Source: Acidimicrobiia bacterium (GTDB lineage: Bacteria > Actinomycetota > Acidimicrobiia > Acidimicrobiales > Ilumatobacteraceae). Taken from it: a stretch of DNA of 25,637 nucleotides. Position numbers and translations under genes: made by a program. The notes below the pieces were generated by a model. It was not told the DNA's origin, did no database searches, and saw only the letters and a program-made list of their open reading frames with translations. The DNA lies in contig JACDGA010000001.1 in the NCBI GenBank assembly GCA_013815505.1, positions 1 through 25,637 on the forward strand, given 5' to 3'. Every line of letters starts with the position of its first letter. Position 1 is the first letter of the stretch. This document shows positions 1 through 7,278 of this stretch, one piece after another.

Positions 1-42
1 AGTCAGCGCAACTGCTGCGATCGCCTTTTTGATACCAAGCAT
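1..42 (-). CDS. N-terminus of an unidentified exported or membrane-anchored protein (partial)
   Basis: An ATG at 42-40 on the minus strand is preceded by an AGGAG ribosome binding site at 52-48 with 5-nt spacing. The 14 codons before the window edge read MLGIKKAIAAVALT: two lysines followed by a hydrophobic, alanine-rich run, the shape of a signal peptide or signal anchor. The rest lies outside the window, so the function cannot be named. It lies downstream of the tRNA genes on the same strand, with about 190 bases between. Confidence 0.55.
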   Translation of the reverse strand, partial: MLGIKKAIAAVALT

Positions 43-234
43 CCAAACTCCTGTCGTTGGCGCCCCCGGTCACTGTCGCGCCGATCGTTCACCTCGCCAA
101 GTACTTTTTCCACGCGCTCGATCTGTTGAAACCGCGTTCAGGCAACGGTCACGAACACAGCGCGCTGCGGAGGGGCGTCAAGGGTGATGGTGCTGGTGCG
201 GGACCGTCCAAGGGGGGACGAAGGACGTCAGCAG
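43..234. other. Intergenic region, nothing convincing
   Basis: This lies between the tRNA-Phe gene and the start of the first minus-strand gene. Apart from the AGGAG site at 48-52 I see no ORF with convincing codon use, no clear terminator and no strong promoter. A plus-strand ORF over 57-296 runs into the tRNA and is not credible. Confidence 0.4.
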
Positions 235-307
235 TGGTCGAGACCGGCGTCGATCCGGTGACCTTCCGCTTTTCAGGCGGACGCTCTGCCGACTGAGCTA
301 CTCGACC
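235..307 (-). tRNA. tRNA-Phe (GAA)
   Basis: Read on the minus strand, the acceptor stem GGTCGAG (307-301) pairs with CTCGACC (242-236) and the discriminator is A (235). The anticodon stem TCCGC/GCGGA closes the loop CTGAAAA, giving anticodon GAA. The length is 73 nt. CCA is not encoded, because the next bases read CTG. The T-loop reads ATCGACG, so position 54 is A instead of the near-universal T. Confidence 0.95.
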
Positions 308-330
308 GTGAGAGAGATGGGGGGTGTTGG

Positions 331-405
331 CGGTCCCGACGGGATTTGAACCCGCGACCTCCGGCTTGACAGGCCGGCGTGAACTCCAGACTTCACCACG
401 GGACC
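331..405 (-). tRNA. tRNA-Asp (GTC)
   Basis: On the minus strand GGTCCCG (405-399) pairs with CGGGACC (338-332) and the discriminator is G (331). The anticodon loop CTGTCAA gives GTC. The T-arm GCGGG-TTCAAAT-CCCGT is canonical. A CCA (330-328) is encoded directly after the discriminator. It is 23 nt upstream of tRNA-Phe and probably shares its transcript. Confidence 0.96.
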
Positions 406-426
406 TTGATCGATCGCAATCAATGG

Positions 427-499
427 CACCCCCAACGGGATTCGAACCCGTGCCGCCACCTTGAAAGGGTGGTGTCCTAGGCCGCTAGACGATGGGGGC
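427..499 (-). tRNA. tRNA-Glu (TTC)
   Basis: On the minus strand GCCCCCA (499-493) pairs with TGGGGGT (434-428), including a G1-U72 wobble that I recall from actinobacterial tRNA-Glu. The anticodon stem CCACC/GGTGG closes the loop CTTTCAA, giving TTC. The discriminator is G (427) and CCA is encoded (426-424). It is the first gene of the Glu-Asp-Phe tRNA cluster. Confidence 0.96.
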
Positions 500-518
500 C
501 TGCGGAGCCGGGTCCGCT

Positions 519-535
519 TCTCGCTGAGAGCGAGA
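519..535. terminator. Short perfect hairpin between DUF2017 and tRNA-Glu
   Basis: TCTCGCT (519-525) and AGCGAGA (529-535) form a 7-bp perfect stem with a GAG triloop. It lies downstream of the DUF2017 stop and upstream of the tRNA cluster, both on the minus strand. There is no T-tract, so it is at best a weak terminator. It could also be a structure in the tRNA leader: a TAACGT -10-like hexamer sits just upstream at 543-538. Confidence 0.3.
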
Positions 536-594
536 TGACGTTAGCAGCATCGCCGTCGGACTCCACTGGGCCGATCAGCCGCCCTGCGGGCGCC

Positions 595-1101
595 TCACAA
601 TGACCGGACGGTCCACTCCAGCAGCCACGACAGCCAGGTGTAGAGCTGATACTCGGGCCGGTCGTCGAGGCGCTCCTCCTCGGCATCCTCGTCGTCCTCG
701 TCCGTGATCTCGAGCATCGTCCCGAGCACGAGGCGGATCGTGTTGATCGAGCGCATGAACGCATTCGCGCCCGACTCGTCGAGCAGCGCTGTGCTGCGTG
801 ACAGCGACGCCCTGACCGTGTCGATCGCGCCGAGGCGACTCGCCAGCAACTCGTCCGACATCAGCCGGGCGTACTCCGCCGAGCGCTCGGGGTCCGAGTA
901 GGCGTCGGGGTTGAGCCGCCCCGCCAGTTCGGGCGACAGCACCGCCCTGCCGTCGGCGCCGTCGGCTGTCGCGGCCAGCATCTCGGCGAGCTCGCCGAGC
1001 AGTCGCTCGAGGAGGGAGCGTTCGTCGGCAGGGAGGTCGATCTCGATGCCGCCCTCCACCCGACGCACCGGTGGCTCGAACATCGAGCTCGCGCCGTTCA
1101 C
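595..1101 (-). CDS. DUF2017 family protein, partner of ClpS
   Basis: A 168-residue acidic protein (162 from the alternative start) that I recognise as DUF2017, a family of unknown function usually encoded next to clpS in Actinobacteria. It is helical by composition. Visible stretches include PADERSLLERLLGEL near the start, LNPDAYSDPE in the middle, an acidic run (EDDEDAEEE) and a tryptophan-rich end (TWLSWLLEWTV). I chose GTG at 1101 because AGAGG (1112-1108) sits 6 nt upstream. ATG at 1083 is possible but has no good ribosome binding site. The gene starts 19 nt after the clpS stop and is probably co-transcribed with it, which suggests a role near the Clp/N-degron pathway. No biochemical role can be assigned from sequence. 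Confidence 0.85.
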   Translation of the reverse strand: MNGASSMFEPPVRRVEGGIEIDLPADERSLLERLLGELAEMLAATADGADGRAVLSPELAGRLNPDAYSDPERSAEYARLMSDELLASRLGAIDTVRASLSRSTALLDESGANAFMRSINTIRLVLGTMLEITDEDDEDAEEERLDDRPEYQLYTWLSWLLEWTVRSL

Positions 1102-1120
1102 GCCGAGCCTCTCGTCGGGT

Positions 1121-1411
1121 TCATCGGTCGTGTTCCATGCTGGCCCACAGGCCGTGCTCGTGGAGCCGGAACACGTGCAGCTCCGCCTGCTCGCGGGCAC
1201 CGGACGAGACGACGGCCTTGCCCTTGTGGTGGACGTCGAGCATCAGCGCCGTCGCCTTCTCGAGGTCGTAGCCGAAGAGCTTCTGGAGCACGTGGGTGAC
1301 GTAGCTCATGAGGTTGATCGGGTCGTTCCACACGATCACGACCCACGGATGGTCCTCGGCCGTCTCGTCGTCGACGTTCGATTCGATCACGGGGGTGGTC
1401 GACGTCGACAT
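1121..1411 (-). CDS. clpS: ATP-dependent Clp protease adaptor ClpS
   Basis: ClpS binds the N-terminal domain of a ClpA/ClpC unfoldase and delivers proteins with bulky N-terminal residues for degradation. The 96-residue length fits the family. After a disordered N-terminal tail (about 1-20) the core reads WVVIVWNDPINLMSYV, with the conserved ND pair lining the N-degron pocket, and then LDVHHKGKAVV, the conserved VHxxG segment. It is the first gene of a minus-strand pair with DUF2017. Upstream a GACTGT hexamer lies 6 nt before the ATG, a weak match to the leaderless arrangement seen elsewhere in this window. It is divergent from ctaB. Confidence 0.95.
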   Translation of the reverse strand: MSTSTTPVIESNVDDETAEDHPWVVIVWNDPINLMSYVTHVLQKLFGYDLEKATALMLDVHHKGKAVVSSGAREQAELHVFRLHEHGLWASMEHDR

Positions 1412-1567
1412 CGCTCAACAGTCTGCCGTGATCCTGCGGGCTCGTCGTCCGCTTCGCTTTCTCCTCACGCCGCGTGCGACTCGTCGCTGGCGCTTCCCTC
1501 GTCGCATCCCCGCTGGCTCGGCGCGTTCCCGGTCGGGTGAGGTTGGGTGCAGCGAAATCGGCCGCCG

Positions 1568-1573
1568 TACGAT
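1568..1573 (+). promoter_or_regulatory. -10 element (TACGAT) for ctaB, leaderless
   Basis: TACGAT matches TANNNT and lies 6 nt before the GTG at 1580, so transcription should begin at or next to the start codon. A loose -35 (TTGGGT, 1543-1548) is 19 nt upstream. This supports 1580 over the earlier GTG at 1547. Confidence 0.55.
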
Positions 1574-1579
1574 GGAGGC

Positions 1580-2572
1580 GTGTCCGTCGGCAGCCGCCCG
1601 CTCGTCCCGTCGCGGCTCGCACCGCATGGAACGGCGCGCCCACCGCTCGTCCCCCACGACGCGGGCGACGTCGTCGGCCCTCCGCACGGCCACGCACCAG
1701 CGTCCACTGTCGCCGCCTACATCGCGCTGACGAAGCCGCGCATCATCGAGCTGCTGCTCATCACGACGGTGCCGACGATGATCCTTGCCCGGCAGGGCTG
1801 GCCGTCCACCGCGCTCGTGGTGGTCACAGTCATCGGCGGCACCCTCGCCGCGGGTGGCGCCAACGCCATCAACATGGTCGTCGACCGCGACATCGACCGG
1901 CTGATGCAGCGCACGCAAGGTCGCCCACTCGTCACCGGCGCCATGACGCCCACGTCGGCGCTCGCGTTCGCGCTCGCGCTCGAAGCCGCAGCGTTCGCCG
2001 TGCTGTGGTGGGGCGCCAACCTGCTCTCCGCCGTGTTGGCCCTGGCTGCAACGGCCTTCTACGTCGGCGTCTACACGCTCTGGTTGAAGCGCACCAGTCG
2101 CCAGAACATCGTCATCGGTGGGGCGGCCGGTGCGGTACCGGTGCTCGTCGGCTGGGCGGCCGTGCGCGACTCGCTCGGCTGGGAGCCGATCGTGTTGTTC
2201 GCCGTCATGTTCCTGTGGACGCCGCCGCACTTCTGGGCGCTGGCGATCAAGTACCGCGACGACTATCGCGCCGCCGGAGTGCCGATGTTGCCGAGCGTGG
2301 TGCCGCTGCGCGAGGCGGCACAACAGATGATGGCCTACACCGTGCTGCTCGTCGCCAGCACGTTGGTGCTCGCTCCCGTGGCCTCGCTGTCGTGGATCTA
2401 CACGGTCGCTGCGGCCCTGCTCGGCGCCGTCTTCGTGTCGCTCAATGTGGTACTCGTCCGCCGCCCCACACCGGCGATGAGCATGCGGGTCTTCACCTAC
2501 AGCATCACCTATGTGACCCTTCTCTTTGGGGCGATCGTGGTCGACGTGTTCGTCCGCCACGGCGTCTCGTGA
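1580..2572 (+). CDS. ctaB: Protoheme IX farnesyltransferase (haem O synthase)
   Basis: CtaB is an integral membrane UbiA-family prenyltransferase. It adds a farnesyl group to haem B to give haem O, the precursor of haem A used by the oxidase encoded downstream. The 330-residue protein begins with about 45 residues that are probably cytoplasmic, then ALTKPRIIELLLITT, the conserved first helix of the family. The first Asp-rich motif follows as NMVVDRDIDRLMQRT, and the second region as LWTPPHFWALAIKYRDDY. About eight to nine membrane segments are visible. The start is taken at GTG 1580 because of the TACGAT -10 six bases upstream; GTG 1547 would add 11 residues. It opens the oxidase operon, but no haem A synthase (ctaA) is present in the window. 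Confidence 0.93.
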   Translation: MSVGSRPLVPSRLAPHGTARPPLVPHDAGDVVGPPHGHAPASTVAAYIALTKPRIIELLLITTVPTMILARQGWPSTALVVVTVIGGTLAAGGANAINMVVDRDIDRLMQRTQGRPLVTGAMTPTSALAFALALEAAAFAVLWWGANLLSAVLALAATAFYVGVYTLWLKRTSRQNIVIGGAAGAVPVLVGWAAVRDSLGWEPIVLFAVMFLWTPPHFWALAIKYRDDYRAAGVPMLPSVVPLREAAQQMMAYTVLLVASTLVLAPVASLSWIYTVAAALLGAVFVSLNVVLVRRPTPAMSMRVFTYSITYVTLLFGAIVVDVFVRHGVS

Positions 2573-2659
2573 TTCCGATCCGTTGCCTGCTGGCAGGTAG
2601 TGTCGGCGCCGTTACCGACGCCCTGCTCCGCCGTTCCGATCTTCGATGAGACCATCTGA

Positions 2660-4321
2660 ATGACCACCCTTGACACCAGCGCCGCCGCGACGACCAACGA
2701 CGGTCGCGCGCTCGTCGCTGACGACACGATCGGTGTGTTCGACTCGATGTCGGGCTGGCTGACCACCACCGATCACAAGCGCATCGGACGGCTCTTCGTC
2801 GTGTCCTCGCTCGTCGTGGGCGTCGCTGTGGCGCTGGTCGCCGTCGTGCTGGGCATCGAGCGGGTTGCCGACGGCGAGGTCTTCGATGCATCCGCCGTGC
2901 CGCAGCTGTTCGCTGCGTTCCGCTTCGGACTCGTGTACTCCCTCGCACTGCCGCTGATGGTGGGCCTCGCCATCGCCGTCGTGCCGCTGCAGGTCGGCGC
3001 GCGAGCGCTGGCGTTCCCGAGGCTGGCACTCACCGGCTTCTGGTTCTGGGCGAGCGGCCTCGTGTTCGTCGCCATCGCTCTCGCCAACAACGGCGGGCCG
3101 GCGGGGGGCGACCCCGACATGGTCGACCTCTTCCTCGCCGCCTACGCGCTGCAGCTGATCGGGCTGCTCGCAGCGGGCGTGTCCGTCGCCACCACCGTGC
3201 TGACGGCGAGAGTCCCCGGCATGACGCTGCGCCGGATCCCGCTGTTCTCCTGGTCGGCGCTCGTGCAGGCCATCGCGATCACGCTCACGCTGCCCCTGCA
3301 GATCGGGCTCGTCGTCTACCTGTTCGTCGACCACCGCAACGGCCGTCTCGCCTTCGGTGGCAACACCGGCATCGGGCAGTGGCTCGGGTACGGGGTCACC
3401 CAGCCGATGACATACGTCGCCGCGACCACCGTGTTCGGCCTCGCGCTCGAACTGGTCGCCGTCACGTTCGGTCGACGGTTGCAGCTCCGCAGCGTGCTCT
3501 ACGCCGGCGTCGGACTCGTCGGCGTGGGTGCCCTCGGTGCCGTCACGCAGCAGACCCGCAACTTCGAGGTCCTGTGGCGCACGGCCGGCGCGCCCGACGA
3601 CGCCGCCGAGACGCTCGGCGACATCGTCACGCTCGGGCTGTTCCTCGGGTTGCCGCTGCTCGGCGCCCTCACCGTGCTCGGCGCCGGCGGGTTGACCGCT
3701 GCGGCCGCCCCGAAGGTGCGCCCCCGGATCTCCGGTCCGTTCGTCATGTCGTTCCTCGGTGCCGGCATGGTCGTCACCGGCATGGTCGGCGGGCTCGTGT
3801 ACCCCATCGGGATCTTCGGACTCAGCGGCACCGTCTTCGAGGAGGCATGCCTCGTCTACGTCGTCTACGGCACAGTGCTCGCCGGCATGGGCGCCGTCGC
3901 CTACTGGGCGCCGAAGTGGTGGGGCCGCCTGATCCCCGACAAGCAGGTGCTCGGCCTCGGCGCGCTGGGCATGATCGCCACCGTGCTCGCCTCGCTGCCC
4001 TACGTCGTCGCAGGGTTCGCCGACCAACCGGCCGGGGCCGTCGACTTCGACTACGAGGGGCCGAAGGTGCTGTGGAACCTCGCCGTCACCGCGGGACACG
4101 CGCTGATGGCCGTCGTCGTGCTCGCCTTCGTCGGACTCGTGGCGAAGACAGCCACCGGTCGCGGTGGCGACGACGCGCACGACGACCCGTGGGGTGGTCA
4201 GACGCTCGAGTGGGCCACCGCGTCCCCGGCGCCGCGTGACAACTTCGCCGAGGTCGGCTCGGTGATGTCGCCCGAGCCGCTGCTCGACTCGACGGCCGAG
4301 CCGGACGAGGAAGGTCGTTGA
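2660..4321 (+). CDS. Cytochrome c oxidase subunit I-like protein lacking all metal-binding histidines
   Basis: A 553-residue, roughly 12-helix protein clearly homologous to haem-copper oxidase subunit I. Shared landmarks with the CtaD of this window are WLTTTDHKRIG (about 33-43), VPLQVGARALAFPR (108-121), VPGMTLRRIPLFSW (185-198), YWAPKWWGRL (415-424) and the tail DPWGGQTLEWA. Every metal ligand is replaced. The helix II haem His is F87. The CuB His of HPEVY is Q248, with the following Tyr kept as Y252. The two adjacent CuB/helix VII histidines are Q297-Q298. The HFH of helix X is A396-C397-L398. The Q248-to-Q297 spacing (49) equals the His-to-His spacing in CtaD, so the register is firm in that region. 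It should bind neither haem nor CuB. It is probably a structural, assembly or regulatory subunit. ATG 2660 follows ctaB by 87 nt, and the next gene overlaps its stop. Confidence 0.9.
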   Translation: MTTLDTSAAATTNDGRALVADDTIGVFDSMSGWLTTTDHKRIGRLFVVSSLVVGVAVALVAVVLGIERVADGEVFDASAVPQLFAAFRFGLVYSLALPLMVGLAIAVVPLQVGARALAFPRLALTGFWFWASGLVFVAIALANNGGPAGGDPDMVDLFLAAYALQLIGLLAAGVSVATTVLTARVPGMTLRRIPLFSWSALVQAIAITLTLPLQIGLVVYLFVDHRNGRLAFGGNTGIGQWLGYGVTQPMTYVAATTVFGLALELVAVTFGRRLQLRSVLYAGVGLVGVGALGAVTQQTRNFEVLWRTAGAPDDAAETLGDIVTLGLFLGLPLLGALTVLGAGGLTAAAAPKVRPRISGPFVMSFLGAGMVVTGMVGGLVYPIGIFGLSGTVFEEACLVYVVYGTVLAGMGAVAYWAPKWWGRLIPDKQVLGLGALGMIATVLASLPYVVAGFADQPAGAVDFDYEGPKVLWNLAVTAGHALMAVVVLAFVGLVAKTATGRGGDDAHDDPWGGQTLEWATASPAPRDNFAEVGSVMSPEPLLDSTAEPDEEGR

Positions 4322-4896
4322 TGCAGGCCCTCGCAGCCGCCCCTGCCCCTGCGCCGCGCCGCCAGGTGCTCGTCGGCACCGCGTTCGCGTGCGTTGCCGG
4401 CACGATGCTCGTCGGCGGGATGCTGGCCGTCTGGCTCGTGATCCGTGACCGTGCCATCGCCGCAGAGGGGACGTGGGTGCCTCCCGACGTGGCGATCCCC
4501 GAAGTGCCGTCCAACATCATGCTGATCAGCTTCCTCGCGCTCGTCGTCTTTGCGCAGTGGGCGGTCTACGCCGCGCGCCGGGGCGAGCGGTCGAGCGCAG
4601 CGCTCGCACTCGGCGCCACGGGCCTCGTCGCGATCGCCGTCGTCAACGCCCAGGCGTTCGTCTACTCACAGATGGAGCTGCCGATCGCAGACACGGCCTA
4701 CGGGCCGATGTTCTACGCCGTCACCGGGGTCTTCCTGGTGCTGATGGTGGTCGGGCTGGCGTTCACCGTCGTGACGGCGTTCCGCGTGCTCGGTGGCCGC
4801 AGCGACGGCGACGTCGTCGCCGCCCACGCCCTGTACTGGTACTTCGTGGCGGCGGCGTTCGCTGCGATCTGGCTGATCGTGTACGTGACGAAGTGA
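4321..4896 (+). CDS. Cytochrome c oxidase subunit III-like membrane protein, degenerate
   Basis: A 191-residue protein with about five membrane helices. It aligns with the CtaE of this window over FYAVTGVFLVLMVVGL (131-146) against FYALTGFHGVHVSVGI, and over LYWYFVAAAF (171-180) against LYWHFVDIVW. In each case the family's signature residues are lost: both helix histidines, the His and Asp of YWHFVD, and the membrane Glu of VYEF. It is therefore a subunit III relative without the conserved residues, matching its neighbour, a subunit I relative without metal ligands. The ATG at 4321 overlaps the upstream TGA by one base, with AAGG six bases before it. A TTG at 4318 could add one residue. Function unknown; the likely partner is the 2660-4321 product. 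Confidence 0.8.
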   Translation: MQALAAAPAPAPRRQVLVGTAFACVAGTMLVGGMLAVWLVIRDRAIAAEGTWVPPDVAIPEVPSNIMLISFLALVVFAQWAVYAARRGERSSAALALGATGLVAIAVVNAQAFVYSQMELPIADTAYGPMFYAVTGVFLVLMVVGLAFTVVTAFRVLGGRSDGDVVAAHALYWYFVAAAFAAIWLIVYVTK

Positions 4897-4912
4897 TCGG
4901 GAGCGCCTGACG

Positions 4913-6064
4913 ATGCTCACCAACGGGTCCAAGCTGCTCCTCGCCGGCACCACGCTGGCTGCGGTCGCAGCGATCGTCTACGGCGTCACGCAGGACGGCA
5001 CGCTCGGCGTCGTCGGCCTGCTGTCGGCCGCCATTGCCCTCGGTTTGCTCGCCGGCATCGTCATCGCCACCCGCGATGGCAACGTGTCGGCGATGGACGA
5101 GGCGGCGGCACAGACCGCTGTGGCAACCCACGTCGCGCCCGAGGGCAACATCTGGCCGCTCATCGTCGCCGGTGGTGCCGCACTCGTCGTGCTCGGGCTC
5201 GTGACGCAGTCGGCGTTCGTGATGCTCGGCATCGGGCTGCTGCTCATCGCGGGACTGCAGTGGATGGTCGACGCGTGGAGCCAGAGCGCATCTGCTGACG
5301 GCACGTTCAACCGCGACGCGAGGGCCCGCTTCGCCGGTCCGCTCGAGTTCCCGCTGCTCGCCACGGCGGTGGGGGGCGTGGTCGTCTTCTCGTTCAGCCG
5401 GATCATGCTGTTCCTGTCGAAGACGGCGGGTCCGGTGGGGTTCGTCGTCGCCGCACTGCTGATCCTCGCCGGCGGCTTCCTGTTCGCCTCGCAGCGGTCG
5501 ATGCGGTCCACCGCCGTTGCGGGCCTCACCGCGTTCGCTGCACTCGGCCTCGTCGCCGGCGGCGTGGCGGCCGGTCTCGACGGCGAGCGGTTCATCGAGG
5601 AGCACGAGACGACGGGCTTGCTCGGCGAGGAATCCGAGTGCGACACGACGGACGAGACCCACGCGGACGAGAACGCCTCACAGACGGTCGGCAACAAGGC
5701 CGCCATCATGGCCGACATCACCCTCGACGCCGAGGGTGAGCTGACGTCGAAGGCGCCCGGCCAGCAGGCCAGCCAGCGCATCGTGGTCGGGCGAGGCAAC
5801 CCGAGCAACATCATCTTCCACAACGAGAGCGACGAGCCGCGCCGGATCACGTTGACCACGGGGCAGCGGCCGCTGCTCGACGAGGAGGGTGAGGAGATCG
5901 AGGGTCAGACGACGCCCGATCAGCGCTGCACCGCACTCGCCGAGGAGGGCGGTTCGCAACTCCTCACGTTCAGAATCGACAAGCGCTCCGCCGTCGCCGA
6001 CGAGGCCTTCGAGTTGACGGTCCCAGGCGTCGAGGGACAGGCCATCGAAGTGGTGGTGCCGTGA
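4913..6064 (+). CDS. Multi-helix membrane protein with CtaF-like N-terminus and cupredoxin-like C-terminal domain
   Basis: A 383-residue protein. About seven membrane helices are visible (roughly 7-26, 31-52, 80-97, 101-118, 145-165, 173-192, 198-220). The first four resemble actinobacterial oxidase subunit IV (CtaF) in pattern: AAIVYGVTQDG, an internal charged loop with TRDGN, then WPLIVAGGAALVVLGL. From about 225 a soluble acidic region follows, ending in a beta-rich domain (NPSNIIFHNESDEPRRITL ... LLTFRIDKRSA ... GQAIEVVVP) that reads like a cupredoxin fold. The usual C-terminal Cys-His-Met copper ligands are absent; only C233 and C339 are seen. It sits between the degenerate subunit III-like gene and ctaC, overlapping ctaC by 4 nt. 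GGGAG lies about 9 nt before the ATG. Function unknown, presumably part of or attached to the oxidase complex. Confidence 0.7.
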   Translation: MLTNGSKLLLAGTTLAAVAAIVYGVTQDGTLGVVGLLSAAIALGLLAGIVIATRDGNVSAMDEAAAQTAVATHVAPEGNIWPLIVAGGAALVVLGLVTQSAFVMLGIGLLLIAGLQWMVDAWSQSASADGTFNRDARARFAGPLEFPLLATAVGGVVVFSFSRIMLFLSKTAGPVGFVVAALLILAGGFLFASQRSMRSTAVAGLTAFAALGLVAGGVAAGLDGERFIEEHETTGLLGEESECDTTDETHADENASQTVGNKAAIMADITLDAEGELTSKAPGQQASQRIVVGRGNPSNIIFHNESDEPRRITLTTGQRPLLDEEGEEIEGQTTPDQRCTALAEEGGSQLLTFRIDKRSAVADEAFELTVPGVEGQAIEVVVP

Positions 6065-7272
6065 CGGCTCCCGCTACCGTGATCCGCGTGCCCTCCCACC
6101 GAAGGTTGATGCTCGCCGTCGGTGCAATCGCAGCGGTCACGCTCACTGCCTGCGCCGAAGATGCGCCCCAGGACACGTGGCAGCCCGAAGGCGAGAACTC
6201 CACCCGCATCCACAACCTGCAGTGGCCCGTGTTCGCCATCGCCGGCGTCGTCGGACTGCTCGTCTTCCTCGCCATCGTGTGGGTCGTCATCCGCTATCGC
6301 GACCGCGGGCAGCCCATCCCGAAGCAGTCGCACGGCAAGCCGGCGCTCGAGATCGCGCTCACGATCCTGCCCGCACTGATCCTCGTGGGGGTCGCCGTGC
6401 CGACCGTCGGCACGCTGATGGCATTGGCCGAGACCGACGACACCGAGTGCTCGGTCAACGTCTATGGGCAGCAGTGGTGGTGGGAGGTCGAATATCCCGA
6501 GCAGAAGGGCTGTGGCGGCATCGATCGCGAGTTCGTCACGAGCGGCCAGATGGTGATCCCCACCGGCACGAAGGTGCTGGTCAGCGGTACGAGCCGTGAC
6601 GTCATCCACAGCTGGTGGATCCCGGCGTTGAACGGCAAGAAGGACATGGTCCCCGGTCGCGTGCACACCGTGCGAACCCAGGCCGACGAGCCAGGGATCT
6701 ACGCCGGCCAGTGCACGGAGTTCTGCGGTCTGTCGCACGCCAACATGCGCATGGAGGTGGTCGCCCTCGACCCCGGCGACTTCGAGACGTGGAAGGCCAA
6801 CCAACTGAAGCCGTATGCCGCGCCCGAGGAGGGCTCGATCGCCGCTGAGGGCGAGTCGGCGTTCATCTCGCAATGCGCCCGCTGCCACGTCGTCGACGGC
6901 CTCGACGACGGCGGCGTCAACGCGCCCGAGCAGTTCGTCTACTCGCGCACGGCGCCCAACCTCACGAACCTGATGACGCGCAACACGTTTGCCGGCGCGA
7001 CGTTCGACCTGCTCACCGACGAGTGCCGCGAACGCGTGTGGGAGGCGACGCCGGAGGAGTTCGGCGAGCGCTACCTCGAGGGCGTCACGCCGGAGTGCCT
7101 CAACGAGGTCGACCTCAGGGCGTGGATCAAGAACGCTCCGGCGATGAAGCCGATGTACACCGACGGCACGAAGCTCGGCCCGACTGACGGCAGGTCACGC
7201 GGCATGCCCGCCCTCGGGCTCAACGACGACCAGGCCGATCAGCTCGTCGCCTACCTCTTGGAACGGAACTAG
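6061..7272 (+). CDS. ctaC: Cytochrome c oxidase subunit II with fused cytochrome c domain
   Basis: CtaC accepts electrons at the dinuclear CuA centre and passes them to subunit I; here a haem c domain is attached, as in caa3 oxidases. The 403-residue protein starts at GTG 6061, overlapping the previous stop (GTGA). A lipobox LTAC puts the lipidated Cys at 31. Two membrane helices follow (about 54-77 and 95-120). CuA ligands are visible: H183 in VIHSWW, then C218, E220, C222, H226 and M229 in the GQCTEFC...HANM segment. The haem c motif CARCH is at 272-276, with M382 as the likely axial ligand. Four further cysteines (130, 151, 322, 346) lie in the extracytoplasmic part and could form disulfides. 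The order ctaC-ctaD-ctaE is usual. Confidence 0.96.
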   Translation: MTAPATVIRVPSHRRLMLAVGAIAAVTLTACAEDAPQDTWQPEGENSTRIHNLQWPVFAIAGVVGLLVFLAIVWVVIRYRDRGQPIPKQSHGKPALEIALTILPALILVGVAVPTVGTLMALAETDDTECSVNVYGQQWWWEVEYPEQKGCGGIDREFVTSGQMVIPTGTKVLVSGTSRDVIHSWWIPALNGKKDMVPGRVHTVRTQADEPGIYAGQCTEFCGLSHANMRMEVVALDPGDFETWKANQLKPYAAPEEGSIAAEGESAFISQCARCHVVDGLDDGGVNAPEQFVYSRTAPNLTNLMTRNTFAGATFDLLTDECRERVWEATPEEFGERYLEGVTPECLNEVDLRAWIKNAPAMKPMYTDGTKLGPTDGRSRGMPALGLNDDQADQLVAYLLERN

Positions 7273-7278
7273 CCCACG

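Noticed and set aside
57..296. A plus-strand ORF at the left end
   Set aside because: It runs through the tRNA-Phe gene on the other strand and has no recognisable product.
1547..1579. Extended start of ctaB at GTG 1547
   Set aside because: The added 11 residues are not family-like, and the TACGAT -10 at 1568-1573 would lie inside the coding region. GTG 1580 fits better, although 1547 is not excluded.
2583..2619. Inverted repeats (GCCTGC/GCAGGT and GTCGG/CCGAC) between ctaB and the subunit I-like gene
   Set aside because: Stems are only 5-6 bp in GC-rich DNA, with no promoter at a sensible distance, so I do not call an operator or attenuator.
2660..4321. The subunit I-like gene as an ordinary second ctaD or a pseudogene
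   Set aside because: All ligands are missing, so it is not an ordinary oxidase subunit. The frame is intact with normal codon use, so it is not a decaying pseudogene.
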